The notes under the pieces: generated by a model
Databases searched by the model: none
Seen by the model: only the letters and a program-made list of their open reading frames with translations
Told to the model about the DNA's origin: nothing
Shown: positions 1 to 11,193 of the stretch, in pieces
Layout: each line of letters starts with the position of its first letter
How positions within the stretch are numbered: the first letter of the stretch is position 1
Translations under genes and position numbers: made by a program
Assembly: GCA_946122785.1 (NCBI GenBank)
Contig: CAMGYJ010000011.1
Span: forward strand, 8,866,001-8,930,000
Source of the DNA: Linum tenue
Lineage: Eukaryota > Streptophyta > Magnoliopsida > Malpighiales > Linaceae
Length of the DNA: 64,000 nt
Direction: 5' to 3'

Positions 1-189
1 TTGGGTTGTGGTTCGAAATATTGTGTGCTTGAACCGTGAAATACCCACAACCATGTTACGGTGTGCTTGAGCTTAAATGTTTGATATCCATGGTGGAAAT
101 ATAATTGTAGGGGGAATCTCTTTTCCTCCCAATGAGCAATATTTGATGATTGTTTCCACGTATGGTGTATGTTTGTCAATGTGTGCAGG

Positions 190-1350
190 ATGGTTAACGT
201 GGAGCACGAGTACATCCGCTACCTGGTGCATCACCCGGATTTTGGCGACAAGTTCGCCTACAAGAGTGCAGCCCGATTGGGCCCCATTGGCGGCTGGACC
301 AGGACATGTTCAACCTGTTTAGGTGTCGAGCCGCGATGTCAGGGGTGCTTTGCCACCCCCAGTGGCTGCAGCTCCTGATGCTTGATGAGATCTACCATGA
401 GCTCTGCGTGGAGTTCCACTCCACCTTTTCCCAAGTCGTCCCGGCCAGCTAGAAGAGCCGACCGCGTGTGGAGTTCATGCTGGATGGTCAGCCACGAGTG
501 CTGACCTACGACGCCTTTGCTTATGCCATGGGGCTTGACACCACCCACATGACGATGATGGAGTGGCAGTACACAGTGGATTTCAACTATCAGGGAGCAT
601 TCCAAGCCCTCTCAGTGGAGGAGCCGCACCAATGCGGTGAAGCGGAGGACCCCTTGGAGGATCCTCCACACTTTGCTCACCCACTCAGTCGTGCTCCACC
701 TCCAGTCATGCCATCTAATGACGAACAGAGGGCCAATTGCCCACTCCATGGGGAGTCCAGTGGAGCCGATCCACCTGGATCTCTGATCGCCACTTCTTTC
801 ACCCGGTGTCTGAGGCGGAACAGAGTGGACACCATGCACATGGGGGGCCTCATTATGAGGATAGCCCGACACTTCCATGTGGATCTGGCTCGGTGCACCA
901 ACATTGGGAGGACGGTTCCCTTCCTAGTGGAGACACTTTACAACCAGAAGCTGGTACTTTAGGGAGAGCAAGTAGTGGAGTACCTCGAGGGACTCCGACC
1001 ATCAGGAGTCATCAGAGCAGCAGTTGACTCGGCTCTAGTGGAGCATAACCCGAGGTCCCACCACTAGCAGAGCAACCACCTGCTCGAGCACCCGACCGCC
1101 GTCGGCGTCCAGCGCTCCAACGCCCAACACAGCCACCACCACCAGCAGCAGGTTACCCCCTCGTCAAGAGGGTGGATTGCCTATAGAAAAACTTCGTGGG
1201 ATTCTCTTCCCGCCTCGACCGGCAGACCGACCTCCTCTAGCTGATGGCTCGACGCCAGGGCATCCTTCCAAATGAGGACGAGGGTCCTTCCACTCGCGAG
1301 AGGTAGCCGACGAGTGAGACATGTGGCAGAGCCGATTTCTTTCGCCCCAC
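190..1350 (+). pseudogene. Athila env-like / ORF-1-type ORF of element F, broken
   Basis: The ORF begins at an ATG that follows a good 3' splice-acceptor-like sequence (TGTGTGCAG at 180-188) by one base. It reads MVNVEHEYIRYLVHHP, then shifts frame between about 330 and 378. The second part contains DEIYHELCVEFHSTF and FMLDGQPRVLTYDAFAYAMG. These resemble the block seen in element E (YHELVIEFYTTF, FRLDGVPRSMSYHDLA) and the ATHILA ORF-1 family, the protein encoded after pol in Athila elements. There are in-frame stops at 450 and 960. The tail is low-complexity and Pro/His/Gln-rich. The function of this family is not settled; it is called env-like by position. Confidence 0.6.
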
Positions 1351-3323
1351 TTCTACACTTGTAACCCTGAACTTGTTGTTTTTGTTATTTTTCTTTCTTT
1401 TGTGTGTGTGTGACAATAAACTACTACTACTATCATATTGTGTTGTGTAATAATATCGGCTCGAGCGAGTCGTATTGTGTTTGTGTGTGTATTTTTAACT
1501 CTCCTTGAAGCTCCAAATATCCTACCCCGGATTAGATTCTAACTTTCACTCACCAAGCCCAAGTGGTAACATCATTCTACCCCTATCTTGCACCATTGAG
1601 GGCAATATCGAACTTAAGTGTGTGTGTGTGGGAGGGGGGGGGGGGTAGTTAACTATTATGCTTGTGTGAGTGTCATTGATGCTTGGAGCCTTGATGTATG
1701 CCCAAATTTGAAAAATTTGAGGGCTCCAACCAATGTTTGCATGATCAAAGTGGCCGGTGTGTGAGAAAATCTCGTGTTTATTGGCATTGACCTTGAATTG
1801 TTGCATGTGATCGAGTATATCCTATGATGATGACTGAGAGGTCCATTAGGATAGTGCATAAATGAATGGATGTCTTGACTCGATTACTTGTTGATTACAA
1901 TTGCCATGCATTGTGTTTGTGAATTGGAATAGATGGTTGGGTGACTAGGTAGCCATGTGAGCTTTGAGTCGATCGTTTTCTTTTTGTGTGCTTAGATCCC
2001 TCTTACCATGGCGTGTAACATTACAGTTGTCACTAGTGAGTATGATGGAGGCATAGGATTAGTCCACGCCCAAATGTTGATTGTCCCGAAATGTGTTATC
2101 CCTTAGTCAACCCCTTTGATCCTTGTGACTTCGAGGGTCGTTCTTAAATTAGGAGCTTCTTGCTTGTGAGCTTAATGGTGTTAATAGAACGACCCCCAAT
2201 CCTTTCTTTGTGTCTAAACATGAGTCATCCTTGTGTCCTGGAGCTCTCACTGTCGAGTTCCATTGAGGTTCTACATAGGAGGTTTGTGTGCGGTTCTTGC
2301 TAGGAATGAAAAATGAAGTGTAGTGTTGGAGTGAGTTCTTCAAAAAGAGAGCATTGATCGTTAAATGTATAGGTGAATTTTTTTTTACTCTCTAGTACTC
2401 CCCTCAAGAAGAAAAGAAAATGAAAAGAGAAACGAAAAAGAGGTAATAAAACGAGGCAAATAAAGTAGAGACTGCCACAAAAAACCAAAGTGTATGCTCT
2501 ATGAGGGGTTTCTTGGCACCCACGCCATTGAGAGCCCCACAACATTTTAGAACCCCTTCACTATCAAATCGAAACGTGGTAGCAAGAGTAGACCGAGGAA
2601 GAGTGCTTTGATGTAGTTCATGATGGGTGATATTTTGGAAGGGAGAGATAAGGTTTTTGCCGATGCTAGTGGCCTTTGGTTGAAGAGAAGGGTTTTAGTC
2701 GATACCATAGAACCTTAGGTTTTAGGTTGAAGATGTAGAACCTCACGTCATGATTGCAACCACCCAAAAAAGCCTTTTGCCCATGTCTAAGACAATTTCC
2801 AGTCATTTGGACCCGTGTCTAAGACCTCCAGACAAGCTAGTGATGACAACCATTCCATGAACTCTAGCATTTAGAATTTGTCTTTGTGGTGTTAAGACGA
2901 TAGGGCTGAGAGTTAATGATTGTGCACATCTTTTGGCACCAAAAAGGTCCCGACCCCACTGGTCTTGAGAGTGAGTGATTCATTCTTGCATTGCATGTCA
3001 TATAATACCCCGGTGGGGACCTTGGTTGTCTGCCCATTTGTTCCTTGGACTTGAATTCCATGCATGGTTAGTTGTGGTTGATAAGTGGTCTTTTTGAGAC
3101 TTGCATTGATCCATGAACAATGTGAGAACTTTTCGTTTTCCTGTTTATGGTGGCCTCGAATGTCGTTTGTAGTGGATGTCAGTATTGCTTGCAACGGTCC
3201 ATGTGTTAACTGCCAATAGCCATTGAGAATTCCCACTTTCTGCCCTTTGAGTTGTCTCCAAAGTATTTTGTAGATTGAAATATTACCTCGTGTGAAATGG
3301 TTTGCTTGGGGACAAACACACGT
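1351..3323 (+). other. 3' noncoding region of element F
   Basis: No credible coding region is present. The stretch holds TG-rich runs, a run of about 14 G near 1633-1646, and blocks that match, in reverse orientation, the 3' noncoding regions of elements A, B and E. Short ORFs on both strands here look like chance. Confidence 0.6.
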
Positions 3324-3338
3324 CTAAGTGTGGGGGAG
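3324..3338 (+). other. Polypurine tract of element F
   Basis: The sequence CTAAGTGTGGGGGAG lies immediately before the LTR start TGATTCGGG. It is the likely plus-strand primer site. The same tract, reverse-complemented, sits beside the LTRs of elements A, B, C and E. Confidence 0.7.
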
Positions 3339-4745
3339 TGATTCGGGCCTAATTGTACATGTTTTACCCCGTTTTCCTTAGGCGTTTGTGGCAATTATGC
3401 TTCTAAAGGGGGTTTTACGCTAGGTTTTCTTGTGTTTTAGCATGTTTCGGGATTTAACACGTGAAACCAGGCCGGGAGTTGAAATTTGGACGAAAAGGAG
3501 CAAAAACCTGGAGAAGAGGTGAAAAACAGGTAGTTCACGGCTTCCCTTGGATGTTCACGGTCTTGTAAGACCGTGAAGAAGAGATGTTGACGTGAGAAAT
3601 GAGGCGTCCAGAGCATTCCCAGAAGTTACTGACGCTAGGCGAGTTCACGGTCAATAAGACCGTGAACTGGAGCTTTTGCCCGTGAACCTGTGCAAGCGAA
3701 GCGGTGCGTTTCGACGCCCATCTCGAGTTCATGGACGCGTTTCAGAGTTCACGATCGTGAATTGAGCACGATCCCTGTTTAAAAGAAGATCTGAAAGGAA
3801 GAGAGAGGGGAGAGCCCAAAGAGTGAGAAATACTTCTTCTTCAGATTTTAGAGAGAGAAAGACGAACCAAAGGAGAAGGAGGCTAGGGTTTTTCTCGAAG
3901 TGGTGATTTGGGAAGATTCTCCCCGAGGAGTTCAGCACAAGTGCAAAGAAGATTGGAAGCCTCTCCATGATGGTTTCTACCTCTTCCCCTTGTGTTTCTC
4001 TCATTTCTAGCATGTAGTAGATTTCTTTTTCACTTGGGTGTTGTAAAACCCTAACTATTTACTATGTAGTTTCTGTTATGTGAATTGAATGATTGTTTAT
4101 GGGTGTTGTTTAATTCAATGATTGAGGTATTTTTCTTATTGATTGTGCGTGTTTGTGCTTAGCAATCTAATTGGCCACTTAACCTAAATTAGAGAGGGAA
4201 ACCCCCCTTTCAAGGGAGGCTCAATTGAGTTGGTATTCTTAGGAATTTTTAAGTCACCTATCTAGGTTAATTTAGGGCAAACCTCGATGTTGGATTAAGC
4301 AATTTGGTTAAGCGCGCTTAAGCCGATCAACCATTGGGTTGAGTGAGGGAGTAAGTCAACCATCGATTTCCTAAACCGAGAGAGCGAAGTGATAGCCTAT
4401 GATGTATCCCTCGGTTAGGAAACCGAGAGTGGTGTACGACCATATTTGCGTCCCCTAGCGATTCACGGTCACCTTGCCCATACCAATCATTTCGATTCAC
4501 ATACCATGGTAGTAGTTAGGGGGAAGCGACACCCGAGTGATCCTTCTCACAAAGAGCTTTCAAAACCATTTACTTTTATCTTGATTTACTTTAATTAGAA
4601 AACTTTTCAACCAAAACCGAGTCGCTAGATAATGATTCAAATGAGTAAAGTAGGGGTACACTGACCGGCCCGAGTCGATATTTAAACATACTTGCCATGT
4701 ACTGCACCCAACTAAGGTTTATACTTGGACCTTAGGCGGGAATTA
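3339..4745 (+). repeat. 3' LTR of element F
   Basis: It starts TGATTC after the polypurine tract and probably ends at GAATTA (expected GAATCA), about 1.4 kb. The U3 contains repeated inverted motifs, GTTCACGGTC..GACCGTGAAC, between about 3535 and 3770. The right boundary is inferred from the inverted terminal bases and from the chromovirus protease reading that follows. Confidence 0.6.
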
Positions 4746-4800
4746 ATTATGGTATTCGGGATGAGTCAGTCCCAATCTGAAAACCTTATCTCTACGAGAC

Positions 4801-5516
4801 AGTGAATACAATTTGGAGGACGAAGAAAAGGAGAAGGAGATTGATGATGAGGCCTCTGAAGAAGAAGTGGACGAGAATATTGAGATGGAGCCTCCAGGTG
4901 GGAATTTCCTCGTCAGCAGAAGAGAACTCACAGTTGAAGCGGTTAGTGAAACCCAGCAACGTGACAACGTTTTTCATACCTGCTGCCAAATTCAAGGAAA
5001 GACTGCGTCAATGGTGATCGATAGAGGGAGCTGTACGAATGTCGTCATGGAGCTGTGAAAGTGACAAAGCAGGCATGGATTGAATTCGAGATCGATCAAT
5101 ATCACGATTGAATTCTCTATGACGTGGCTCCAATGCACTTCGCTCATATCCTCTTGGAAAGATCATTGAAGTATGACGGAGGTGTTACCCACCATGGATG
5201 GTCAAATTGCTACACCTTCGAGCATGGAGGAAAAAAGTTGAAGTTAAAGCCTCTGTCACCGGCTGAGGTTCGCAACGATCAACGGCAGCTGGAAGTGAAT
5301 CGAATACAAGGAACGAAGGGTTCGAGCAGTTCGAAGGGTAAGGGAGTAAGCTTGGACATTCAGAAGCTTGCGCTCACAGCTCTCCGACGTGAGAGGTATC
5401 GACCAACGCTAGAAGACTGGCAGCTCTATTTTTCGATGACGGTCGAGGAGGGGAAGAGGGAGAGTGAATTGAGTGGGGACTTGAAGAGCAAGTCGACCCA
5501 AACCAAAAGCACATGA
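4801..5516 (+). pseudogene. Gypsy retropepsin region, broken
   Basis: An acidic stretch (EEEVDENIEMEPPGG) leads into FLVSRRELTVEAV and QQRDNVFHTCCQIQGKTAS, then the active-site motif VIDRGSCTNVV. Chromovirus proteases have DGGSCTN at this place, so the residue after the catalytic Asp is changed to Arg. After a stop at about 5056 the reading resumes with DVAPMHFAHILLERSLKYDG, TFEHGGKKLKLKPLSPAEV and NDQ, which correspond to the block after the protease that precedes RT (LLGRPWQYDR and LAPLSP in intact elements). Family assignment rests on these motifs. The protein is clearly dead. Confidence 0.6.
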
Positions 5517-5911
5517 ACCTTCCATGGATCACCCAGAAGCTCTCCCTTGGATAAGTTTGCATCGACTGCATCCCAAATCGACGAATCGAGATCGAGCCAC
5601 ACTGCCCCTGGAAAGGAGCAAATATGATCAAAATATGGGGTAATGGGTTGAAGCGTTTGGGGACGATTCTATCCAAACTGCTACTGTAGAATCGTCGTGG
5701 GAGGTCCCAGGAAGCTATAGGAATCTTCAATTAGAGGTGGCAATACCTGAATTCGAAAGCCCAAAATTGAATTCGGCAGTCTGAGTTCCTTCTTTTTGAA
5801 TGGCGACGATGGCAGAAAAACTACATTTGACGATTCAATGGAAATGGTGAGGAGTCGATGCTGGAGAGTGAACCAGAGAGTCAATTTGATGTTTGGGGAA
5901 CCATGAGCAAT

Positions 5912-6193
5912 TGTCGAATTGAGCTGTGAATCTTTGAGGAAGAAAGGCCAAATCTGCTCAATAAAGAACAGTGCCCTAGATTGGATCCAATTTGGTATCA
6001 ATTTTGTGATTCTTTCAAGGAGAAGAAGGCTCATGCTTTGAGGGCAAAGCTTTGTCGAATTGAGCTGTGAATCTTTGAGGAAGAAAGGCCAAATCTGCTC
6101 AATAAAGAACAGTGCCCTAGATTGGATCCAATTTGGTATCAATTTTGTGATTCTTTCAAGGAGAAGAAGGCTCATGCTTTGAGGGCAAAGCTT
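5912..6193 (+). repeat. 141-bp tandem duplication
   Basis: Two adjacent, nearly identical copies of about 141 bases (5912-6052 and 6053-6193) begin around TGTCGAATTGAGCTGTGAA and end around GGGCAAAGCTT. The duplication creates a long repetitive antisense ORF that I do not regard as a gene. It lies just before the polypurine tract of the chromovirus remnant. Confidence 0.85.
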
Positions 6194-6208
6194 TTTTAAC
6201 AGGGGGCC

Positions 6209-7162
6209 TGATATAATCCCAAATTGCTTGAATTACAAGATTCCATGGATTGATCAAGAAGCAAGTTCAATAAGGAAGAAAGACTCTGAAATTTGGCCAA
6301 GTCTTTTTGGTGTTTCAAACTACCAACTTTGGAGGTTCGAAACTATCAATTGGCTCAATGGAAATGGGAGTTCGAAGGTTTGTTTTGAAGCTGGAGAGTT
6401 TGTCCACATGCTAGAGTGGTTGAAACTTAAGGCGAAGCCTAGAAGACCAGTATCAAAGCTTACCAAAGTCCCAGCTCAAAACCGAGAAGCTACCATAAAT
6501 TTGCTAAGGCAGAAACCATGATCGTGAAGCTAACTTGTGAGCTTAATTCGACTTAGATGAAGGAGATTCGAGGCCAGAGGAAGACACCACATGAAATTAA
6601 AAGTTTTACTCTACAACCTAAGGGAATTGGGTGACAAATTGCAGACCATTTTCCCCATGTTCGAAACGTCCAAAGTAGCCATGAAGACAGGCAGAAATTC
6701 GAATCCCATAAGGACTCCGAGTTCCATCATGATTCAATGTATAATTTAGTTTCCTTGTTGAATTAGGTTTTTTTTTAATTAGTGTTTAGCTTTGTTTGAG
6801 TTTGTTTATGCCTATAAAAGTCCTCTTTTGTGTATTGTACAATTCAGAGTTGAATAAAGAAGAAATTTATCCAAATATCAAGTTTGCGAGCTTATGAGTT
6901 GCTAGGGTTTTGGTTGTGATCAAAACTTGCAGTGGATAACCTATTGACCGAGAAAACTCACTCGATCACATCGAAGGTAACCTTATAACGATTGTGCATT
7001 CTTCATGGTGTAAGAATTCCCCTTCGTTTCAATCTAATTCTTGCTCAAACTAGCTTACCTAATCTTGTTCTTGAGCTCTGTTTTGTGCTTAAGCAATCTA
7101 TAAGGTTGCTTGAGTTGCTACGTGACTTTGGATTCAATTGAGACCCGACTTTGGGCTCATCA
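6209..7162 (+). repeat. Chromovirus-like LTR
   Basis: It starts TGATATAATCCC after the purine run and probably ends GGGCTCATCA, giving inverted TGAT/ATCA ends. A TATA-like box (GCCTATAAAAG, about 6809-6820) and a polyadenylation-like AATAAA (about 6853) are spaced as in an LTR promoter/terminator. The 3' end is the less certain boundary. Confidence 0.45.
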
Positions 7163-7662
7163 CCAAACAAAATCAACGATAGGATAACAATAGCATCAAC
7201 TAGATAAACAACATTCATTCAAACCCTAAAATATCCATACATACATAATAGACCCTAAAACTAGGGTTTGGGGTTTAGAAGCCCTAGTACGTTAGAGGAC
7301 TACTCCATAAAGGAGGGAATAAGATACATAGAAGAAAATGAAGAAAACTTGAGGTTGAGGAAGATGCCTCCTCTCTTCTAGTTCCTTCTCCTTCTTCTCC
7401 TCTTCTCTTTCCTTCAGCTTCTCTCTCTTCTCTCTCTTTACCACCCTAAATTCTTCTCTCAAAATCAGCTCCTCTAAAAGGGGGAAAGGGAAATCCTATT
7501 TATAGGCAATCAGAGGACGGAGAAGTTCGCGGCCAACAGGGAGAAGATCACGGGCGAGATCTTCAGAGTTGAGGCCGCGATCTTGAAACGCTGTCGTACT
7601 GACATTCAGAGTTGAGGAGATCGCGGGCTGACTTCACTGATTTGGAAAACTGTCTATCAACC
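7163..7662 (-). repeat. Athila-type LTR fragment related to LTR B
   Basis: The minus-strand reading resembles the LTRs of element B: AACCCTA-rich stretches, pyrimidine runs, TATA-like GCCTATAAATAGGA (reverse of 7493-7507) and short CGCGGCC/GATCGCGG motifs. It runs directly into a truncated Copia integrase at about 7663, which marks an old junction. No tract or primer site flanks it. Confidence 0.45.
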
Positions 7663-8164
7663 ATGGTACATAAGCTTTGCAACAAGTAACCAGCTTCAGA
7701 TTTAAACTTCATTAAAAACACCCAGACAGCTCTAGAAAAGTCATCAACAATTGTAAGGAAATAGGAGTATCCTTCATGAGATTTAGTTGCCAATGGTCCC
7801 CAGATGTCTACATGAATTAAATCAAACACAGCAGCTGCTCTACTACTGCTAACAGAGAAAGTAAGTCTCTTATGTTTGGCAAAATGACATGTTTGACAAT
7901 GAGAAACAACATTCCTATCACTAGGCAACAACTTCTTCTCCTTGTCTTTGCCAGGATGCCCTAATCTCCAGTGCCAAAGGTTGATGTTTTGTGGTTGGAA
8001 ATTGTAAGAAAAGGTTGCTTGTGGTGAAGGAAGAAGGGGTCCTTTGGTCTTGGTGTGCAGTTGGTAAATGCCATTACTCTGTCTTGCCAAACCAGTCCTT
8101 TTCTAGGTCACCAGGTCCTCAATTTGACAAGAATCAGACTCAAAATGTAAGGATATGGGTTGAT
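7663..8164 (-). pseudogene. Copia GAG-pre-integrase and integrase core, truncated
   Basis: The minus strand reads GLARQSNGIYQL, NLWHWRLGHPGKDK, CQTCHFAKHKRLTFS, FDLIHVDIWGPL and FLTIVDDFSRAVWVFLMKFK. The WHxRLGH block, the CxxC of the HHCC finger and the first catalytic Asp (VDIWGP, then VDDFSR) are typical of Ty1/Copia integrase. The frame stops fitting at about 7663, where LTR-like sequence takes over, so the second Asp and the Glu are lost. Upstream the frame has a stop just before KRTGLARQS and is interrupted by element A. The same ORF resumes at 13820. Confidence 0.8.
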
Positions 8165-9515
8165 TGATGCTCTAAAACACAACACCAAACTGCGACCAAG
8201 TGTAATCGCAGTCCGGGAATGTAGTAAAGTGACAAGTTATATTATCAACCCGGGGTCTAGATCTACTGCTTACTCAGTGATTCTCTATTATCTAGCCAAC
8301 TAAGTTAAGTGTTTGTTGTGTAAAAGCAAAAGCAGAAAGAAAGCAGGAATTGATACGGTTTTCTCAAGCAGGTAAGAGTCACTCGGGAATGAGTCCCCCT
8401 AGCTCCTTAGTTAGGTTCAATTGTATTTCCCTGGGTTGATTTACTGTTGATTAGACTGCGGAAGATCCGACAGTAGCTTGGAATCTCTTAAGCTGACCAA
8501 GCCCTCTCAGTCTAACTACCCGGCAGACGACTAGTCTTCACCAGGGATAGAAAGCTGAAGCAGTAAGAACAGAACTCCACTACTGGAATTGGATTCCAGT
8601 ACAAAGCAGTAAACTGGCTAATTCTCGTATAGCCAATCTCCTACTACCGAATGATGAGACTCTAGCAACCTAATAAGATTCTATCTATCTCAGATTGCAG
8701 CAGGAATCAGGAAAAGTTGATCAGACTTCAATTGACTCAATAAACATGCATCATTCGATTAAAATCAAACAGTAATATCATCCCAAGTCATTACAATCAA
8801 TCCCTAACACATAGAACTAGGGTTCTTCATCCCCAAGTGAGAGAGAGGTTCTACTCCATAGAGAGAGAGAAGAAAACAGTAATCGGAGTAGTCATACTCA
8901 TAAAGATGAGGAAAATCTGCTCCGGGATGATGATTTCCACTCCTAGGACGATCTCCAAGCTCGATTCGATGAAACCCAGCTCCAAGATAGCTTCTAGGAT
9001 GTGTTCTTCGTCCTTTCTCTCTCTAGGGCTCTGTTTTTTGCTCAAAAAGTCCGATCATCTCTCTTTTGGCTCGAAATTGGCTGAAAAACCAGGATTTCCC
9101 GACTCACACGGGCAGGCCACACGGCCGTGTGGCTCACCCAGTTGCCCGTGTGAGTGAAAACGCGGCGTATCAATTAGTTCGATCTTCAGGCTTCCCACAC
9201 GGTCAGGGTCGCACGGCCGTGTGGGATTTCCATCCTGCCCGTGTTTGCTCTCGACGAAAATCACACGGCCAAAAATGTGAGTTGCACGGCCGTGTGATGT
9301 CCAGGAATGCCGTTGCGGCTTCCTTAGCACCTCGCCACGCGTCCGATCTTCGTCCAATCGACCCCAAACTCACTCCCAAGCCTCCATTCACGTACTAGGA
9401 CCTGAAATATCACAAACAAGCACAACCTAGCGTGAAATTGGCCTAAAACACGAGAATCAACACCTCAAACGGTGTAAGAACAGGGGTAAAAACATGTGTA
9501 ATTAACGGTCTATCA
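8165..9515 (-). repeat. 3' LTR of element A
   Basis: On the minus strand it runs from TGATAGACC to AGAGCATCA. U3 holds the palindromic CACACGGCCGTGTG motif family near 9117-9132, 9211-9224 and 9284-9298. The R/U5 part holds GA-rich tracts and ACCCTAGTT. It differs from the 5' copy at only a handful of positions in the first 400 bases by eye. Confidence 0.85.
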
Positions 9516-9530
9516 AACTCCCCCACACTT
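9516..9530 (-). other. Polypurine tract of element A
   Basis: The plus strand reads AACTCCCCCACACTT, the complement of AAGTGTGGGGGAGTT. It directly abuts the 3' LTR, as expected for the plus-strand primer. Confidence 0.75.
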
Positions 9531-11193
9531 AACCGTTTGCTTGTCCCCAAGCAAACCAAGTCAGATACAAGGTAAGCTCACATATTTCAATCAACCAACA
9601 TTGGGGACAAGTAATAAAGGCACAGAACACGTGAATCGTACTGGTTTTCAAACATCAATACATGACCAACTTCAATAGCAACCTGGACAACCACCACAAA
9701 GGACATTCGAGTGCAGCAAAATCGAGTAAAGGAAGAGTCTCCCTTCTATTCACCAACCAACCTAGACTTGACTCAACCACTTACTCAAAACAGTCAACTC
9801 ATGCATCCAACTCAAGACATCAGAATAGAGACCGAGCAATCTAGGTCCTCACCGGGGTACAAGAGTATATAGAATATGAAAATGAATCACTCACTCTCGA
9901 CCAGTGGGGTCAGGACAATTTGATGCGAATGTTATTTCTCTCAATCCCTAACATCTCTTGGCAGCCTCTAAATGCTAGAGTTCACATATGGGGTGTCACC
10001 ACTATCTAATCAGGAGGTCTTAGACACAGGTTCAAATGATTGGCTAGGGTTTTGGACACGGGGAAAAGGCCTTTTAGGCGGTGGAAGTATTCATAGCACA
10101 AGGTTCCACATTTCCAAACCCAAACAATCACAGTCAAACAAACCGGTATTTCCTTTCTGCTATTCTGCATTACTCAATATCTCAAGAGCACAAGAGCGAA
10201 GGAGGTATAAATGTCAGCATTTCCAAGCCAGACTGCTAAGAAACACTACTTAATGGGCATTATTCAGATTTTTGGTAGTGGCTCTCTTTTCTTTCAATTT
10301 TTCTTTGTTTTTTTCTTTCATTTTCTTCTCATTTCTTAAGAGAGCCACCACTTCTGCACATATTTCAAATACCTGCCCAACTTTTAAGCACTACCTCCAA
10401 CACTCACATCAAATTTAGCAGAAACAGCAGAGAATATGTAAAAACCACTCTGTGGAACCTTCTAAAAGATGCAAAAGGGTGATTTTTTTTTCATTTCGGA
10501 CCAAAAGAAAGGATAACACACGGCTCAAAAGGGCTGACTAGGGGATATGACACATCAGGACAGTCAAATTTGGTCGTGGGCTAATCCTATGCCCCCATCA
10601 TCTTAGCTAGTGACAACGTGAATGCTACACATCATGGAAGAGGGATTTATCGCACAAGAAAGAAACGAGCAGGCTCAAATCTCACATGGCTACCTATATG
10701 CTCTATCTCACATTCTGATACCCTGAACTAGATGCATAAACGACTGTCAAGAACAAGTGATTAAATCAAGTCACAGTTGGTAAGCAAACAGTTGAAAAAC
10801 TGAACCCCTACACAATTCTACTGCACGTCTCAGTCCTCATCATAGGTTGTCCTAGTCACAATCAAGCTGTCATGCATCAATCCGAAAACCATTCAATTCA
10901 TCAATCAAAACACAGTGCCAATATGATCAAACACCAGTACTTGGAGCCCTCAAATCGTAAGATTCGGACAGCGGACTAGGCTCCAAGCACCCAAATATAT
11001 ATTCCAACCGATACAAAGCACCCCCCTACACTTAAGCACGACATTGCCCTCAATGGAGTAGAGGGAGAGATAAGGGGAACGATGTTACCGGATTGAAATG
11101 CTGCGGGAGACTGGATGTGGACCAGTCAACGGGGCTTGGTGGGGTTGCCTCCCCACAAGGGCTTCTTTACCGTCGTGAGCCGGACGGTGGCTC
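9531..11193 (-). other. 3' noncoding region of element A
   Basis: No coding region is evident. The stretch is collinear with 50337-51950 of element E, including AACCGTTTGCTTGTCCCC, CTCACCGGGGTA, the GTGGGCTAATCCTATGCC block, the ACTTGGAGCCCTCAAATC block and CGACATTGCCCTCAATGGA. The match ends near GGACCAGTCAACGGG (about 11140), after which element A has its own sequence. Confidence 0.7.

Larger units (their letters stand above)
1..4745 (+). mobile_element. Athila-like Ty3/gypsy element F, 3' half
   Basis: This is the right-hand part of an LTR retrotransposon whose gag-pol lies outside the window. In order it holds an env-like ORF remnant (190-1350), a long noncoding stretch, the tract AAGTGTGGGGGAG directly before an LTR start, and an LTR of about 1.4 kb. 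The tract and the noncoding block (sequence around 2019-2070, and the GCTTGGAGCC..GGGCTCCAA block near 1681-1730) recur in the other Athila-like elements of this window, which supports the lineage call. The element abuts a chromovirus protease at its right end, so it was probably inserted into that older element. The left boundary and the target duplication cannot be seen. Confidence 0.75.
4746..7162 (+). mobile_element. Chromovirus-like gypsy remnant (protease to 3' LTR)
   Basis: A gypsy protease region is followed after about 700 bases by a purine run (AACAGGGGGCC) and an LTR. Reverse transcriptase, RNase H and integrase are absent between them, so this is either an internally deleted copy or a non-autonomous derivative. 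A 141-bp tandem duplication lies in the noncoding part. The left end is cut by element F. Confidence 0.5.

Noticed and set aside
5681..6175. 164-codon minus-strand ORF with an internal repeat
   Set aside because: It arises from the 141-bp tandem duplication in a noncoding part of a gypsy element. It has no recognisable domain.
9117..9298. Regularly spaced palindromes as a CRISPR-like array
   Set aside because: Motif copies are short and variable, spacers are unequal, and the context is the U3 of a plant LTR.
9055..9398. Long open frames on both strands in the LTR
   Set aside because: They overlap in several frames over the CACACGGCCGTGTG array. The composition keeps stops away, and the frames recur in every LTR copy.
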